Shown here one piece after another: positions 9,503 through 17,496 of a stretch of DNA of 64,000 bases. Origin of the DNA: FEN-1350 sp964386005 (GTDB lineage: Bacteria > Planctomycetota > Phycisphaerae > Sedimentisphaerales > Anaerohalosphaeraceae); contig CAYLSB010000005.1 of the NCBI GenBank assembly GCA_964386005.1, positions 54,054 to 118,053 of the forward strand, in the 5' to 3' direction. The notes under the pieces are model-generated. The model had not been told where the DNA came from, searched no databases, and was given only the letters and a program-made list of their open reading frames with translations. Numbering within the stretch: the stretch's first letter is position 1; every line of letters begins with the position of its first letter. Both the position numbers and the translations under genes were made by a program.

Positions 9503-12500
9503 ATGAGCGGGCGGAAGATTTGCATATGGACGATCGGGATCGGATGGCTGGCGGCGATGTCGGGGTGCATCAAGATTGATACAACTTCAAGTACATCCTT
9601 GCAGGTTTCAGAAATCAAGGAATGGAAAAGCGATACGCCCGGCGCGTTGACGGCGGAGTACCTGCGATGTGAATATCGAGTCGATCCGCTGGGCATCGAT
9701 AGTAAGGCGCCGCGGCTATCGTGGATCGTCACTTCCCAAGAGCGCGCACAAAAACAGACGGCGTATCGGATTCTGGTCGCGTCCAGCGCCGAGAACCTCG
9801 CGGCCGATTCCGGCGACCTGTGGGACAGTGGTAAGGTCGAATCCGGCGCGACCAACCAGATCGCTTACGCCGGCACACCGGCAAGTTCGCATCAGGCCTG
9901 TTACTGGAAGGTGATGACCTGGGATGCTCAAGGCAGGCCTTCGGCGTGGAGCCATACGGCCCGTTGGACGATGGGGTTGCTCAGGCCGGAGGATTGGAAG
10001 GCCAAGTGGATTGGCTTTGACGCGTCGCGCAAGCAACGGGCGGAATCCGAGACGCTGGACTTGAAGGCCGCACAGTGGATCTGGACCGACGAAGGCAATC
10101 CCCTTCAGTCGGCCCCGACCGGATCGCGATGGTTCCGCAAATCGTTCGAGATTCCCTCAGATCGCGCGATTCAATCGGCCGTCTGCGCGGCTACGGCCGA
10201 CGACAGCTTCAAGCTGTTTGTCAACGGCCGCCGTATCCGCAGCGGAACCACCCACACCACGGCCGCCTGTTTTGAGATGACCGATCAGCTCGTCGCGGGG
10301 AAAAATTTCCTGGCCATCGAGGCCGCCAATGCCGGACAGAATCCCAATCCGGCCGGAATGATCCTGATGCTCAGGGTGAATTTTACGGAGGGTGATCCGC
10401 TGGTCGTGATTTCCGACGAAAGCTGGAGGTTTACCCTCGACGCTCCGGCGCAGGATTGGGCGGCGCCGGCGTTCGACGATGGCGATTGGAAGGCCGCCCG
10501 GCCGCTGGGAGCATTTGGGATCAGGCCCTGGAATCAGAGTAAGGTCGTGTGGGAAGAGGTATTCCTCCCGCCGGCGCAATATCTTCGCAAGACCTTTACT
10601 GTGGATAAGCCCGTTCGTCGCGCGTTGGTCTATGCGACCGCGCTGGGCAACTATAAGCTCAACATCGGCGGCCGTGTCGTCGGCGACGAATATTTTTCGC
10701 CGGGCTGGACCGACTACAACATCCGCGTGTATTACAATACCTACGATGTGACAAGGCGGCTGAATCAGGGCGAAAACTATATCGGCGCGATTCTGGCCGA
10801 TGGTTGGTTCAGCGGATACATTGGATGGGGTCGGGTTCGCGACCATTACGGGAAAAACACGCGATTTGCGGCGCAATTGCGTATTGAATATACCGATGGC
10901 AGCGAGGCGACGATTGTGACCGACGAAACCTGGAAGGCACGAACCGGCCCGATTCTCGAAGCGGACTTCCTGATGGGTGAGACCTTCGACGCCCGCAAGC
11001 CGGCGCCGTTTGGACGCAGGCCCAATACGGCGATTTCCGATCGAGGGTGGAATGCCGTCGATGTGACCGATGCCATCGCGGCTCGGCTTCAGGCGTATCC
11101 GGGCGTGCCGGTGCGAAAGTTTCAGGAGATCAAGCCCGTCAAGATCACCGAGCCGGAAAAGGGCGCCTATGTTTTCGATATGGGGACCAACTTTGCCGGT
11201 TTTGCGCGATTGAAGATTCGCGGCAAGGCGGGACAGAAAATCGTGATGCGTTACGCCGAGCGGCTCAATCCGGACGGAACGATCTACACGACCAATCTTC
11301 GCAGCGCACGGGCGATGGATACCTACATCTGTCGCGGCGGCGACAAGGAAGAGACCTGGCAGCCGCAATTTACGTTCCACGGATTTCAGTACGTCGAACT
11401 GACGGGCATCGAAACCGAGCCGACGCTGGACACGATCACCGGAATCGAACTGACCAGCGCAACGCCGGTTGCGGGTGTTTTCGAAAGCTCCGACGCGATG
11501 GCCAATCAGCTCTATCGCAATATCTGCCAGACGCAGCGGGCGAATTTCATTGATATCCCTACGGATTGTCCACAACGCGACGAGCGTCTCGGCTGGACGG
11601 GCGATGCGCAGATATACGTCCGCACGGCGACCAACAATACGGATGTGTCGGCCTTTTACACCAAGTGGCTGGTCGATCTGGAAGACGCCCAGGGTGAAAA
11701 GGGCGATTTTCCCGATGTCGCGCCTCGAAAGGTGGCTCTGGGCGGAGGTACGGCGGCCTGGGGCGACGCGGGGGTCATCTGCCCATGGATCATCTATGAG
11801 GTTTATGGGGACAAGCGTGTGCTCGAAGAGCATTATGACGCGATGGTTCGCTGGGTGGAATACTGCAAGGGTACTACCAGAGACCTGCTCCGTCCGGCCG
11901 AGGGGTACGGAGACTGGCTGAGCATCAAGGCCGACACGCCCAAGGATGTGCTGGCGACGGCGTACTTCGCCTATAGTACGAGGTTGACGTCGAAGACCGC
12001 CGAGGTGATCGGCAAACCGGATGAGGCGGAAAAATACCGCGCCCTGTTTGAACAGATTCGCGAGGCGTTCAACAAGGCATACGTGGCAGAAGATGGCCGA
12101 ATCAAGGGCGACACGCAGACGGTATATGTCCTGGGTTTGGCGTTTGATCTGCTTCCGGAAGCCAAACGCGAATCGGCGGTGAACTATCTGATCGAGGATA
12201 TTCGGGAAAAAGATTGGCATCTATCGACCGGATTTGTCGGAACCAAGGATTTAATGATGACGCTGTACCGAATCGGTCGCTTGGATGTAGCGTATCGATT
12301 GTTTGAGAACGACACCTTCCCGTCATGGGGATTTTCCATCCGTCACGGCGCTACCAGCATTTGGGAGCGGTGGGATGGATGGACTCCGGAGAATGGTTTT
12401 CAGGACCCGGGCATGAACTCATTCGCCCACTACTCGTTTGGCGCGGTGTGCGAATGGATGTTCAAGACTCTTGGTGGGATCGACTTCCTGTCGCCGGGCT

Positions 12501-12817
12501 ATGAAAAAATCCTCATTCATCCGATTCCCGGCGGACGATTCACCTCCGCCAAGACGCAATACGACAGTATTCGCGGCCGGATCACGACCGATTGGAAGCG
12601 TGATGGGGACGTTCTGATATTAAAGGTCAATATACCATCTAATACAACGGCTCTCGTGTATGTTCCTGCGGCAAGCCAAGACGCGATCAGCGAGAAAGAA
12701 GGATTCGCGGCGATTCAGTTTGTACGAATGGAAAACGGATTTGCGGTATACGAAGCGGGATCAGGAAGCTATGAATTTGTTTCAAAGGGCATAAAGCCGG
12801 TACCGGCGGCACGATAA
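9503..12817 (+). CDS. GH78 alpha-L-rhamnosidase, lipoprotein (copy 2)
   Basis: A 1104-residue paralogue of the preceding gene with the same domain order, including the inserted CBM-like segment (about 190-320, beginning AAQWIWTDEGN). The N-terminus carries a lipobox (LAAMSGC), giving an acylated N-terminal Cys. The catalytic signature PTDCPQRDERLGW places the general acid at Glu694 and IWERWDGW the general base at Glu955. The second motif keeps WERWDGW, which is the form closest to characterised GH78 enzymes, while copy 1 has WELWNGN; the two may therefore differ in aglycone or linkage preference, which is inference. The start is supported by AAAGGAAA 9 bases upstream. The family removes rhamnose from pectin-like, ulvan-like or bacterial polysaccharides. 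Confidence 0.93.
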   Translation: MSGRKICIWTIGIGWLAAMSGCIKIDTTSSTSLQVSEIKEWKSDTPGALTAEYLRCEYRVDPLGIDSKAPRLSWIVTSQERAQKQTAYRILVASSAENLAADSGDLWDSGKVESGATNQIAYAGTPASSHQACYWKVMTWDAQGRPSAWSHTARWTMGLLRPEDWKAKWIGFDASRKQRAESETLDLKAAQWIWTDEGNPLQSAPTGSRWFRKSFEIPSDRAIQSAVCAATADDSFKLFVNGRRIRSGTTHTTAACFEMTDQLVAGKNFLAIEAANAGQNPNPAGMILMLRVNFTEGDPLVVISDESWRFTLDAPAQDWAAPAFDDGDWKAARPLGAFGIRPWNQSKVVWEEVFLPPAQYLRKTFTVDKPVRRALVYATALGNYKLNIGGRVVGDEYFSPGWTDYNIRVYYNTYDVTRRLNQGENYIGAILADGWFSGYIGWGRVRDHYGKNTRFAAQLRIEYTDGSEATIVTDETWKARTGPILEADFLMGETFDARKPAPFGRRPNTAISDRGWNAVDVTDAIAARLQAYPGVPVRKFQEIKPVKITEPEKGAYVFDMGTNFAGFARLKIRGKAGQKIVMRYAERLNPDGTIYTTNLRSARAMDTYICRGGDKEETWQPQFTFHGFQYVELTGIETEPTLDTITGIELTSATPVAGVFESSDAMANQLYRNICQTQRANFIDIPTDCPQRDERLGWTGDAQIYVRTATNNTDVSAFYTKWLVDLEDAQGEKGDFPDVAPRKVALGGGTAAWGDAGVICPWIIYEVYGDKRVLEEHYDAMVRWVEYCKGTTRDLLRPAEGYGDWLSIKADTPKDVLATAYFAYSTRLTSKTAEVIGKPDEAEKYRALFEQIREAFNKAYVAEDGRIKGDTQTVYVLGLAFDLLPEAKRESAVNYLIEDIREKDWHLSTGFVGTKDLMMTLYRIGRLDVAYRLFENDTFPSWGFSIRHGATSIWERWDGWTPENGFQDPGMNSFAHYSFGAVCEWMFKTLGGIDFLSPGYEKILIHPIPGGRFTSAKTQYDSIRGRITTDWKRDGDVLILKVNIPSNTTALVYVPAASQDAISEKEGFAAIQFVRMENGFAVYEAGSGSYEFVSKGIKPVPAAR

Positions 12818-12906
12818 ATGTTAAAATGGAGAATATTGTCATTCGGGGCAAACTCGGCTGATCGTTCTCTAAAATCCCTGAAAAATGTTTCTTTGGGCAA
12901 AAACAC

Positions 12907-12935
12907 TTGACGATGCCGATGATATCTGTGATAAA
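12907..12935 (+). promoter_or_regulatory. Putative promoter for the HD-like gene and coaD
   Basis: TTGACG (12907-12912), 17 bases, GATAAA (12930-12935), 33 bases before the ATG at 12968. This gives a short leader containing the AAGGGAG ribosome-binding site. Confidence 0.5.
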
Positions 12936-12967
12936 GTGAGTTTCTGATTCGATCGAAGGGAGCAGAT

Positions 12968-13669
12968 ATGTCGGAGTTGGATGTCATCAGAGAGATCGCT
13001 CGTCAGGTTTTGACGGTGCCGACGATCACAGGGGTACCCGATAACTGGTTGTGGGACCGAACGCAACGTATCGTACGCAATGTGGAACACGTATGCCGTC
13101 TTCCGGAACTGGTGAACGTCAACACGGCCATCGATCGGTTCTGTCTGATTACGGCCGCGTATTTTTCGGAGACCGGTTTTGCGCACTATGCGGATGCCGA
13201 AAATACCGCGGCGCGTATGGTTTTGGCGGATGTGAGCTTGAGTGACCTGCACGATTTTTCAACGCAAATCGTGGCCGATAAGCTGGCCGGAGCGCTGGCG
13301 GGACCGAAGATCGACAAGATCAACAAGATCATCATCGAGTCGGGCAATCGTCGCTCCGAGATGACCGAGGCCATGATTCTATCCGACGGGCGTAATCTCG
13401 ACGATATGGGCGCGGTGGGCGTCTTCAACGAATTTCGGCGATACATGATCCACGGCCGCGGCGTGTCGGATGTGCTGAGTAGTTGGAAACGCAAGATCGA
13501 CTACCAGTACTGGCAGGCACGCCTGAAGGAAAGTTTTCGGTTTGAGTCCGTACGCCATCTGGCCGAGCAGCGGTATGCGGCGACGGAGTATTTTATGAAC
13601 CAACTCACCGTGGAAAACGCCGCCAAGGACCTGGAAGAAATGATCATCGAAGCGATGGACACCCGCTGA
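12968..13669 (+). CDS. Degenerate HD-superfamily-like protein
   Basis: A 233-residue soluble, alpha-helical protein with a strong Shine-Dalgarno (AAGGGAG, 5 bases before ATG). The C-terminal half (LSDGRNLDDMGAVGVFNEF, then a RLKESFRF...AEQRYAATEYFMNQL helix) matches the pattern of YedJ-type HD phosphohydrolases, where the equivalent reads DADRLDAIGAIGIARTF. The metal ligands expected earlier are absent: the first His position reads LWDRTQRIV and the HD dyad position reads AAYFSETG. It is therefore probably an HD fold that has lost the canonical metal centre. It lies 29 bases before coaD and may share its transcript. Function unknown; family assignment is by remembered motif pattern, not a search. 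Confidence 0.6.
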   Translation: MSELDVIREIARQVLTVPTITGVPDNWLWDRTQRIVRNVEHVCRLPELVNVNTAIDRFCLITAAYFSETGFAHYADAENTAARMVLADVSLSDLHDFSTQIVADKLAGALAGPKIDKINKIIIESGNRRSEMTEAMILSDGRNLDDMGAVGVFNEFRRYMIHGRGVSDVLSSWKRKIDYQYWQARLKESFRFESVRHLAEQRYAATEYFMNQLTVENAAKDLEEMIIEAMDTR

Positions 13670-13698
13670 GGAATCTTCGGCGAAAAGCACATACAGAC

Positions 13699-14208
13699 AT
13701 GGAACACAAATTCGTTACGGCCATATTCCCCGGATCGTTCGATCCGATCACCAACGGCCACCTGGATGTCATCGGGCGGGCCGCACGATTGTTTGATCGA
13801 CTGATCGTGGCCGTCGGACAGAATCCCAACAAGCAGGATCTGTTTACGCTGGCCGAGCGAGTGGAAATGATCGGCGAGTTGACCCGGCACAATCCGAGGG
13901 TTTCGGTGGAAAGTTTCGAGTGCCTGACGGTGGAATTCGCCGCACGCAAGGGAGCGGACGTGATGATCCGGGGGCTTCGGAATCTGACGGACGTACAGTA
14001 CGAGTTTCAGTTGGCGATGACTAACCGAAGCGTGGCGGGGATCGAGACCGTATTCATCATGACGGCGGAGGAATACGGTTTTGTCAGCTCGACGATGGTA
14101 CGGGAGATCGCATTGTTGGGGGGCGATGTGTCCAAATTGATTCCGCGAGAGGTGTATGAACGGCTTCAGGATCGATTGAAAACCCGAGTCGATTGCAGAA
14201 AGACATAA
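13699..14208 (+). CDS. coaD: Phosphopantetheine adenylyltransferase
   Basis: A 169-residue enzyme of CoA biosynthesis that joins 4'-phosphopantetheine and ATP to form dephospho-CoA. The nucleotidyltransferase T-x-G-H motif is TNGH at residues 18-21 within FPGSFDPITNGHLD. The second motif of the family (ISSTxxR) is present as VSSTMVRE. Also typical are MIRGLRNLTDVQYEFQLAMTNR and the length (usual 155-170). It follows the HD-like gene by 29 bases. No strong ribosome-binding site is visible before this ATG, which may mean coupling to the upstream gene. Confidence 0.97.
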   Translation: MEHKFVTAIFPGSFDPITNGHLDVIGRAARLFDRLIVAVGQNPNKQDLFTLAERVEMIGELTRHNPRVSVESFECLTVEFAARKGADVMIRGLRNLTDVQYEFQLAMTNRSVAGIETVFIMTAEEYGFVSSTMVREIALLGGDVSKLIPREVYERLQDRLKTRVDCRKT

Positions 14209-14225
14209 GCGGGATCGGGATCGAT

Positions 14226-14249
14226 GCAGTTTCTATGGAGAGAAACTGC
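14226..14249 (+). other. Perfect 9-bp hairpin after coaD
   Basis: GCAGTTTCT and AGAAACTGC form a perfect stem around a 6-base loop, 17 bases after the coaD stop. No T-run follows, so it is not a standard intrinsic terminator; it may be an RNA 3'-end stabiliser or a dyad protein-binding site ahead of the kinase gene. It overlaps the upstream-most possible start of the kinase frame (14224), which argues for a later start. Confidence 0.5.
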
Positions 14250-14379
14250 TCCATGTACAAGCGGGCCCGAGGGGGGTATTGTATATACGATAGGCGTGGA
14301 TCGAGATCGATTCATGACGTCACGCGGCGAGTCGCTTGGACCGCGAGGATATAGGATTTCCGAAACAGGGAAGTACGGA

Positions 14380-17300
14380 ATGGCCGGGAGACGCGGGATG
14401 CGGGAACAACACACACCTCGGAATCGAATACCGATGGGTATTCAAACGATGATCCCCGCCATCCTCACGGTCGTGATCTTTTTTGTGGCCACCTTCACGT
14501 TGGCCCTGCCTTTCGTACGGGACAATGCGATCGCATCCAAACGACAGATGATCTGCGAACTGACGGACACGGTTTGGAATCTTCTTCACCATTATCACAT
14601 GCGGGTACAATCGGGGGAATTGACACGGGCGGAATCCCAGTCGAGAGCGGTTGATCGCATCCGGGCTATGCGCTATGGCCCCGATACCCGGGATTATTTC
14701 TGGATCAATGATGTATCCGGCCGGATGATCCTACACCCGCAGAGTCCGCAACTTGAAGACCAGAATGTCTTGCAGATGACGGATTCGACGGGCAAACCTT
14801 TCATGGCGGAGATTCTCCGGATTGCCGGCGGCGAGGGCAATGGATTCATCGATTACACCTGGCCTTCGGCCCATGATCCAAGCCAATTCGTGCCGAGAAT
14901 CGCTTATGTTCGGCTGTTTGAGCCCTGGGGATGGGTGATCGGGACCGGACTGGATGTGGCGGATATCGAGGCGGATATTGATCGGGTCACGCGTCGATTG
15001 TGGTGGATTTTCGGGGGGGGGCTGACAATTCTGGGAGTGATGACGATCTGGTTGGTATTGTTGAACAGGGCCAGCGAAAAGCGACGCCGGGAAGCGGAAG
15101 AGCAATTACGGGAAAGCGAAGAACAACATCGGAGCTCCTTAGACAACATGTTGAGCGGTTTTGTGTTGTTGGAACCGCTCTATGACGAATCCGGAAAACC
15201 CACCGATGCCCGGGTCATTCAGGTCAATCCGGCCGCCCTTCAAATAGGAAACTTGCCCTTGGATCCGACCGGCCGCATGATCCGCGACCTGTTCCCTGCC
15301 GTTGCCGACGAACGATTGGCCCATATCGATCAGGTTGTTTCCACCGGACAATCCACTCGGCTTGAACAATTCTTCCCCGAATTCGGTCGTTGGCTCGAGA
15401 TACTGGCCTTCAGCCCGCAGCCCAATCGTTTCGCCATTACTTTTACCGACATTACGGAACGGAAATCCGCCGAACAGGCGCTCACGGCAAGCGAGCAGCG
15501 ATTTCGAAACCTGGTCGAGGCCAGCCCCGATGGTATCTGGGAGATCGATGCCGAAGCCCGTTATACCTATTGCAGTCCGCAATACAAACGATTGCTGGGA
15601 TACGAACCTCAGGAAATGATCGGTCTTTCGCCGTTTGATCTGTGTCCGCCGGAAGAGGTCGAATCGATTCGAAACGATTTCAACCAGTATGCCCGTGATC
15701 ATCGGCCGTTTTTTAACTTTCGTAATCCTTGTCTGCGCAAGGATGGTTCAACGATTCTTTTCGAAACCAGCGGTATCCCCGTTTTCGACGAAAAGGGAAA
15801 ATTTCATGGATACCGTGGCGTGGACCGAGATAGTACGGAGCGCATCCAAATTGAAGAGGCCCTGCGGAAAAATGAACAACAACTTCGATTGATTGTCGAA
15901 AACGCCATCGATATCATTTCCTCTCATGCCCCCGACAGCACCATTCGGTATATAAGTCCCTCCTGCCGTTCATTATTGGGCTACGAGCCGGAGGAACTTC
16001 TGGGCCGGAAAGCCGCCGAAATAAGCCATCCCGAGGATGCCGCGAAAATCCGGCAACTGATCCAGGATGCCGCCCAAATCCGAAATTCCGGATTTCGCGT
16101 TGAACACCGCATTCGCCGCAAGGAGGATCGGTTCGTTTGGTGCGAAACGCACGCCCGCCTCCTTTTTGACGAAACCGGCGAACTGACCGAGATTCAATGC
16201 TCCATCCGCGATATAACCGAACGGCGCAAAAACGAGGAAGCCCTGCGGATTCTGAATAGCCGCTATCAGGCGATTTTGTCGGCAATTCCGGATATTGTGA
16301 CTGAAGTGGATATTAATAAGAGATATACATGGGTGAATCCCGCGGGCAAGGAATTTTTCGGCGACGATGTGGTGGGCCATTTCGCACAGCACTATTTCGT
16401 GGGCGAACAGAATACCTATCAGATCATCGAGCCGTTGTTCAACGGGGACGACCGGACGGTGTATGTGGAAAGCTGGCAGCGACGCAAGGACGGAAAACGT
16501 CGATTGCTGGCGTGGTGGTGCCGGCCCTTGAAGGATTCGCTGGGACGCGTGATCGGTGCTCTGTCAACGGCGCATGATATCACCGAATCTCAGCAGGCCC
16601 ACGCCGAGCGGGAACAACTGCTGAAAACTCTCGAACTGAAGAATGTCGAACTGCAGAACCTCGTATATATCGCGTCACACGATCTGCGGTCCCCTCTGGT
16701 GAATATTCAGGGGTTTGGGGGCGAGTTGGAGCGGGTATGTTCGAAGCTGGATGCATTAACGACACAGCTTCCGGATGGGCCGAACCGCCAGGCGATTCGC
16801 GCTCTGCTTACCAATGATATGCCGGAATGCCTGTATTTTGTAAAGGCGGGTACCGAGAAAATCAATCAACTATTGGACGGATTGCTGCGGTTGTCGCGGG
16901 TGGGAACGGCGGAAGTCATGCTGGAATCCGTGGATATGGACGAGGTTCTCCGACAGGCGCTGTTCGCAATACGGTACCAGATCCAGCAGCATGGCGTCGC
17001 TATTCATGTGGACACTCTGCCGAGTTGTCTGGGCGACGGGGTACTGATCAACCAGTTATTCAGTAACCTGATTGACAATGCCATTAAATATTCGGAACCG
17101 TCGAGACCGTGCCGTATCCGTATCTCAGGGCGGATTGAGGGCTCGCAGGTTGTGTATCAGGTGAACGACAACGGCATTGGGATCGAGCCGGAATACCATG
17201 ACGCGGTGTTTCAGTTGTTCTATCGTCTGCATCCGAGCGGCAACATGGCCGGAGAGGGTCTGGGCTTGACCATTGTCAAACGGATACTCGACCGGTTGAA

Positions 17301-17382
17301 TGGAACGATTCGTCTGGAATCCGTCCCGGGACAGGGCACAACATTTTTCATTACGCTGCCCGGCCCGGAAAATGGAGAATGA
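14380..17382 (+). CDS. Membrane histidine kinase with single Cache and four PAS domains
   Basis: About 1000 residues from the ATG at 14380. The frame is open from 14224, but that region holds a perfect hairpin and low-quality start sites; 14380 has GGGAAG 6 bases upstream and puts a basic tail before the first membrane segment. Layout: TM1 about 21-43, periplasmic sCache_2 domain about 50-195 (DYFWINDVSGRMILHP, GWVIGTGLDV), TM2 about 207-229, coiled linker, four PAS domains (about 250-365, 373-490, 498-615, 622-740), HisKA with phospho-acceptor His767 in ASHDLRSPLVNIQGF, and HATPase with NLIDNAIKYSE, DNGIGI and GEGLGLTIVKR. It should sense a small periplasmic ligand and phosphorylate a separate regulator, since it carries no receiver domain. 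It is paired with a second kinase of the same H-box type. Confidence 0.9.
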   Translation: MAGRRGMREQHTPRNRIPMGIQTMIPAILTVVIFFVATFTLALPFVRDNAIASKRQMICELTDTVWNLLHHYHMRVQSGELTRAESQSRAVDRIRAMRYGPDTRDYFWINDVSGRMILHPQSPQLEDQNVLQMTDSTGKPFMAEILRIAGGEGNGFIDYTWPSAHDPSQFVPRIAYVRLFEPWGWVIGTGLDVADIEADIDRVTRRLWWIFGGGLTILGVMTIWLVLLNRASEKRRREAEEQLRESEEQHRSSLDNMLSGFVLLEPLYDESGKPTDARVIQVNPAALQIGNLPLDPTGRMIRDLFPAVADERLAHIDQVVSTGQSTRLEQFFPEFGRWLEILAFSPQPNRFAITFTDITERKSAEQALTASEQRFRNLVEASPDGIWEIDAEARYTYCSPQYKRLLGYEPQEMIGLSPFDLCPPEEVESIRNDFNQYARDHRPFFNFRNPCLRKDGSTILFETSGIPVFDEKGKFHGYRGVDRDSTERIQIEEALRKNEQQLRLIVENAIDIISSHAPDSTIRYISPSCRSLLGYEPEELLGRKAAEISHPEDAAKIRQLIQDAAQIRNSGFRVEHRIRRKEDRFVWCETHARLLFDETGELTEIQCSIRDITERRKNEEALRILNSRYQAILSAIPDIVTEVDINKRYTWVNPAGKEFFGDDVVGHFAQHYFVGEQNTYQIIEPLFNGDDRTVYVESWQRRKDGKRRLLAWWCRPLKDSLGRVIGALSTAHDITESQQAHAEREQLLKTLELKNVELQNLVYIASHDLRSPLVNIQGFGGELERVCSKLDALTTQLPDGPNRQAIRALLTNDMPECLYFVKAGTEKINQLLDGLLRLSRVGTAEVMLESVDMDEVLRQALFAIRYQIQQHGVAIHVDTLPSCLGDGVLINQLFSNLIDNAIKYSEPSRPCRIRISGRIEGSQVVYQVNDNGIGIEPEYHDAVFQLFYRLHPSGNMAGEGLGLTIVKRILDRLNGTIRLESVPGQGTTFFITLPGPENGE

Positions 17383-17496
17383 TTCCCTGAAATAGAGAGG
17401 TTCGGAAATCGCGCCGTTATCCGTGTCGAGGCGGAAGGGAAGGAATTTCGGCATGAACGGGAATCGCAGGATTGGACACAATAACGAGGATTGAGA

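Noticed and set aside
10157..12220. 687-codon open frame antisense to the second rhamnosidase gene
   Set aside because: The opposite strand carries an intact GH78 enzyme with catalytic motifs; the antisense frame is an effect of codon bias.
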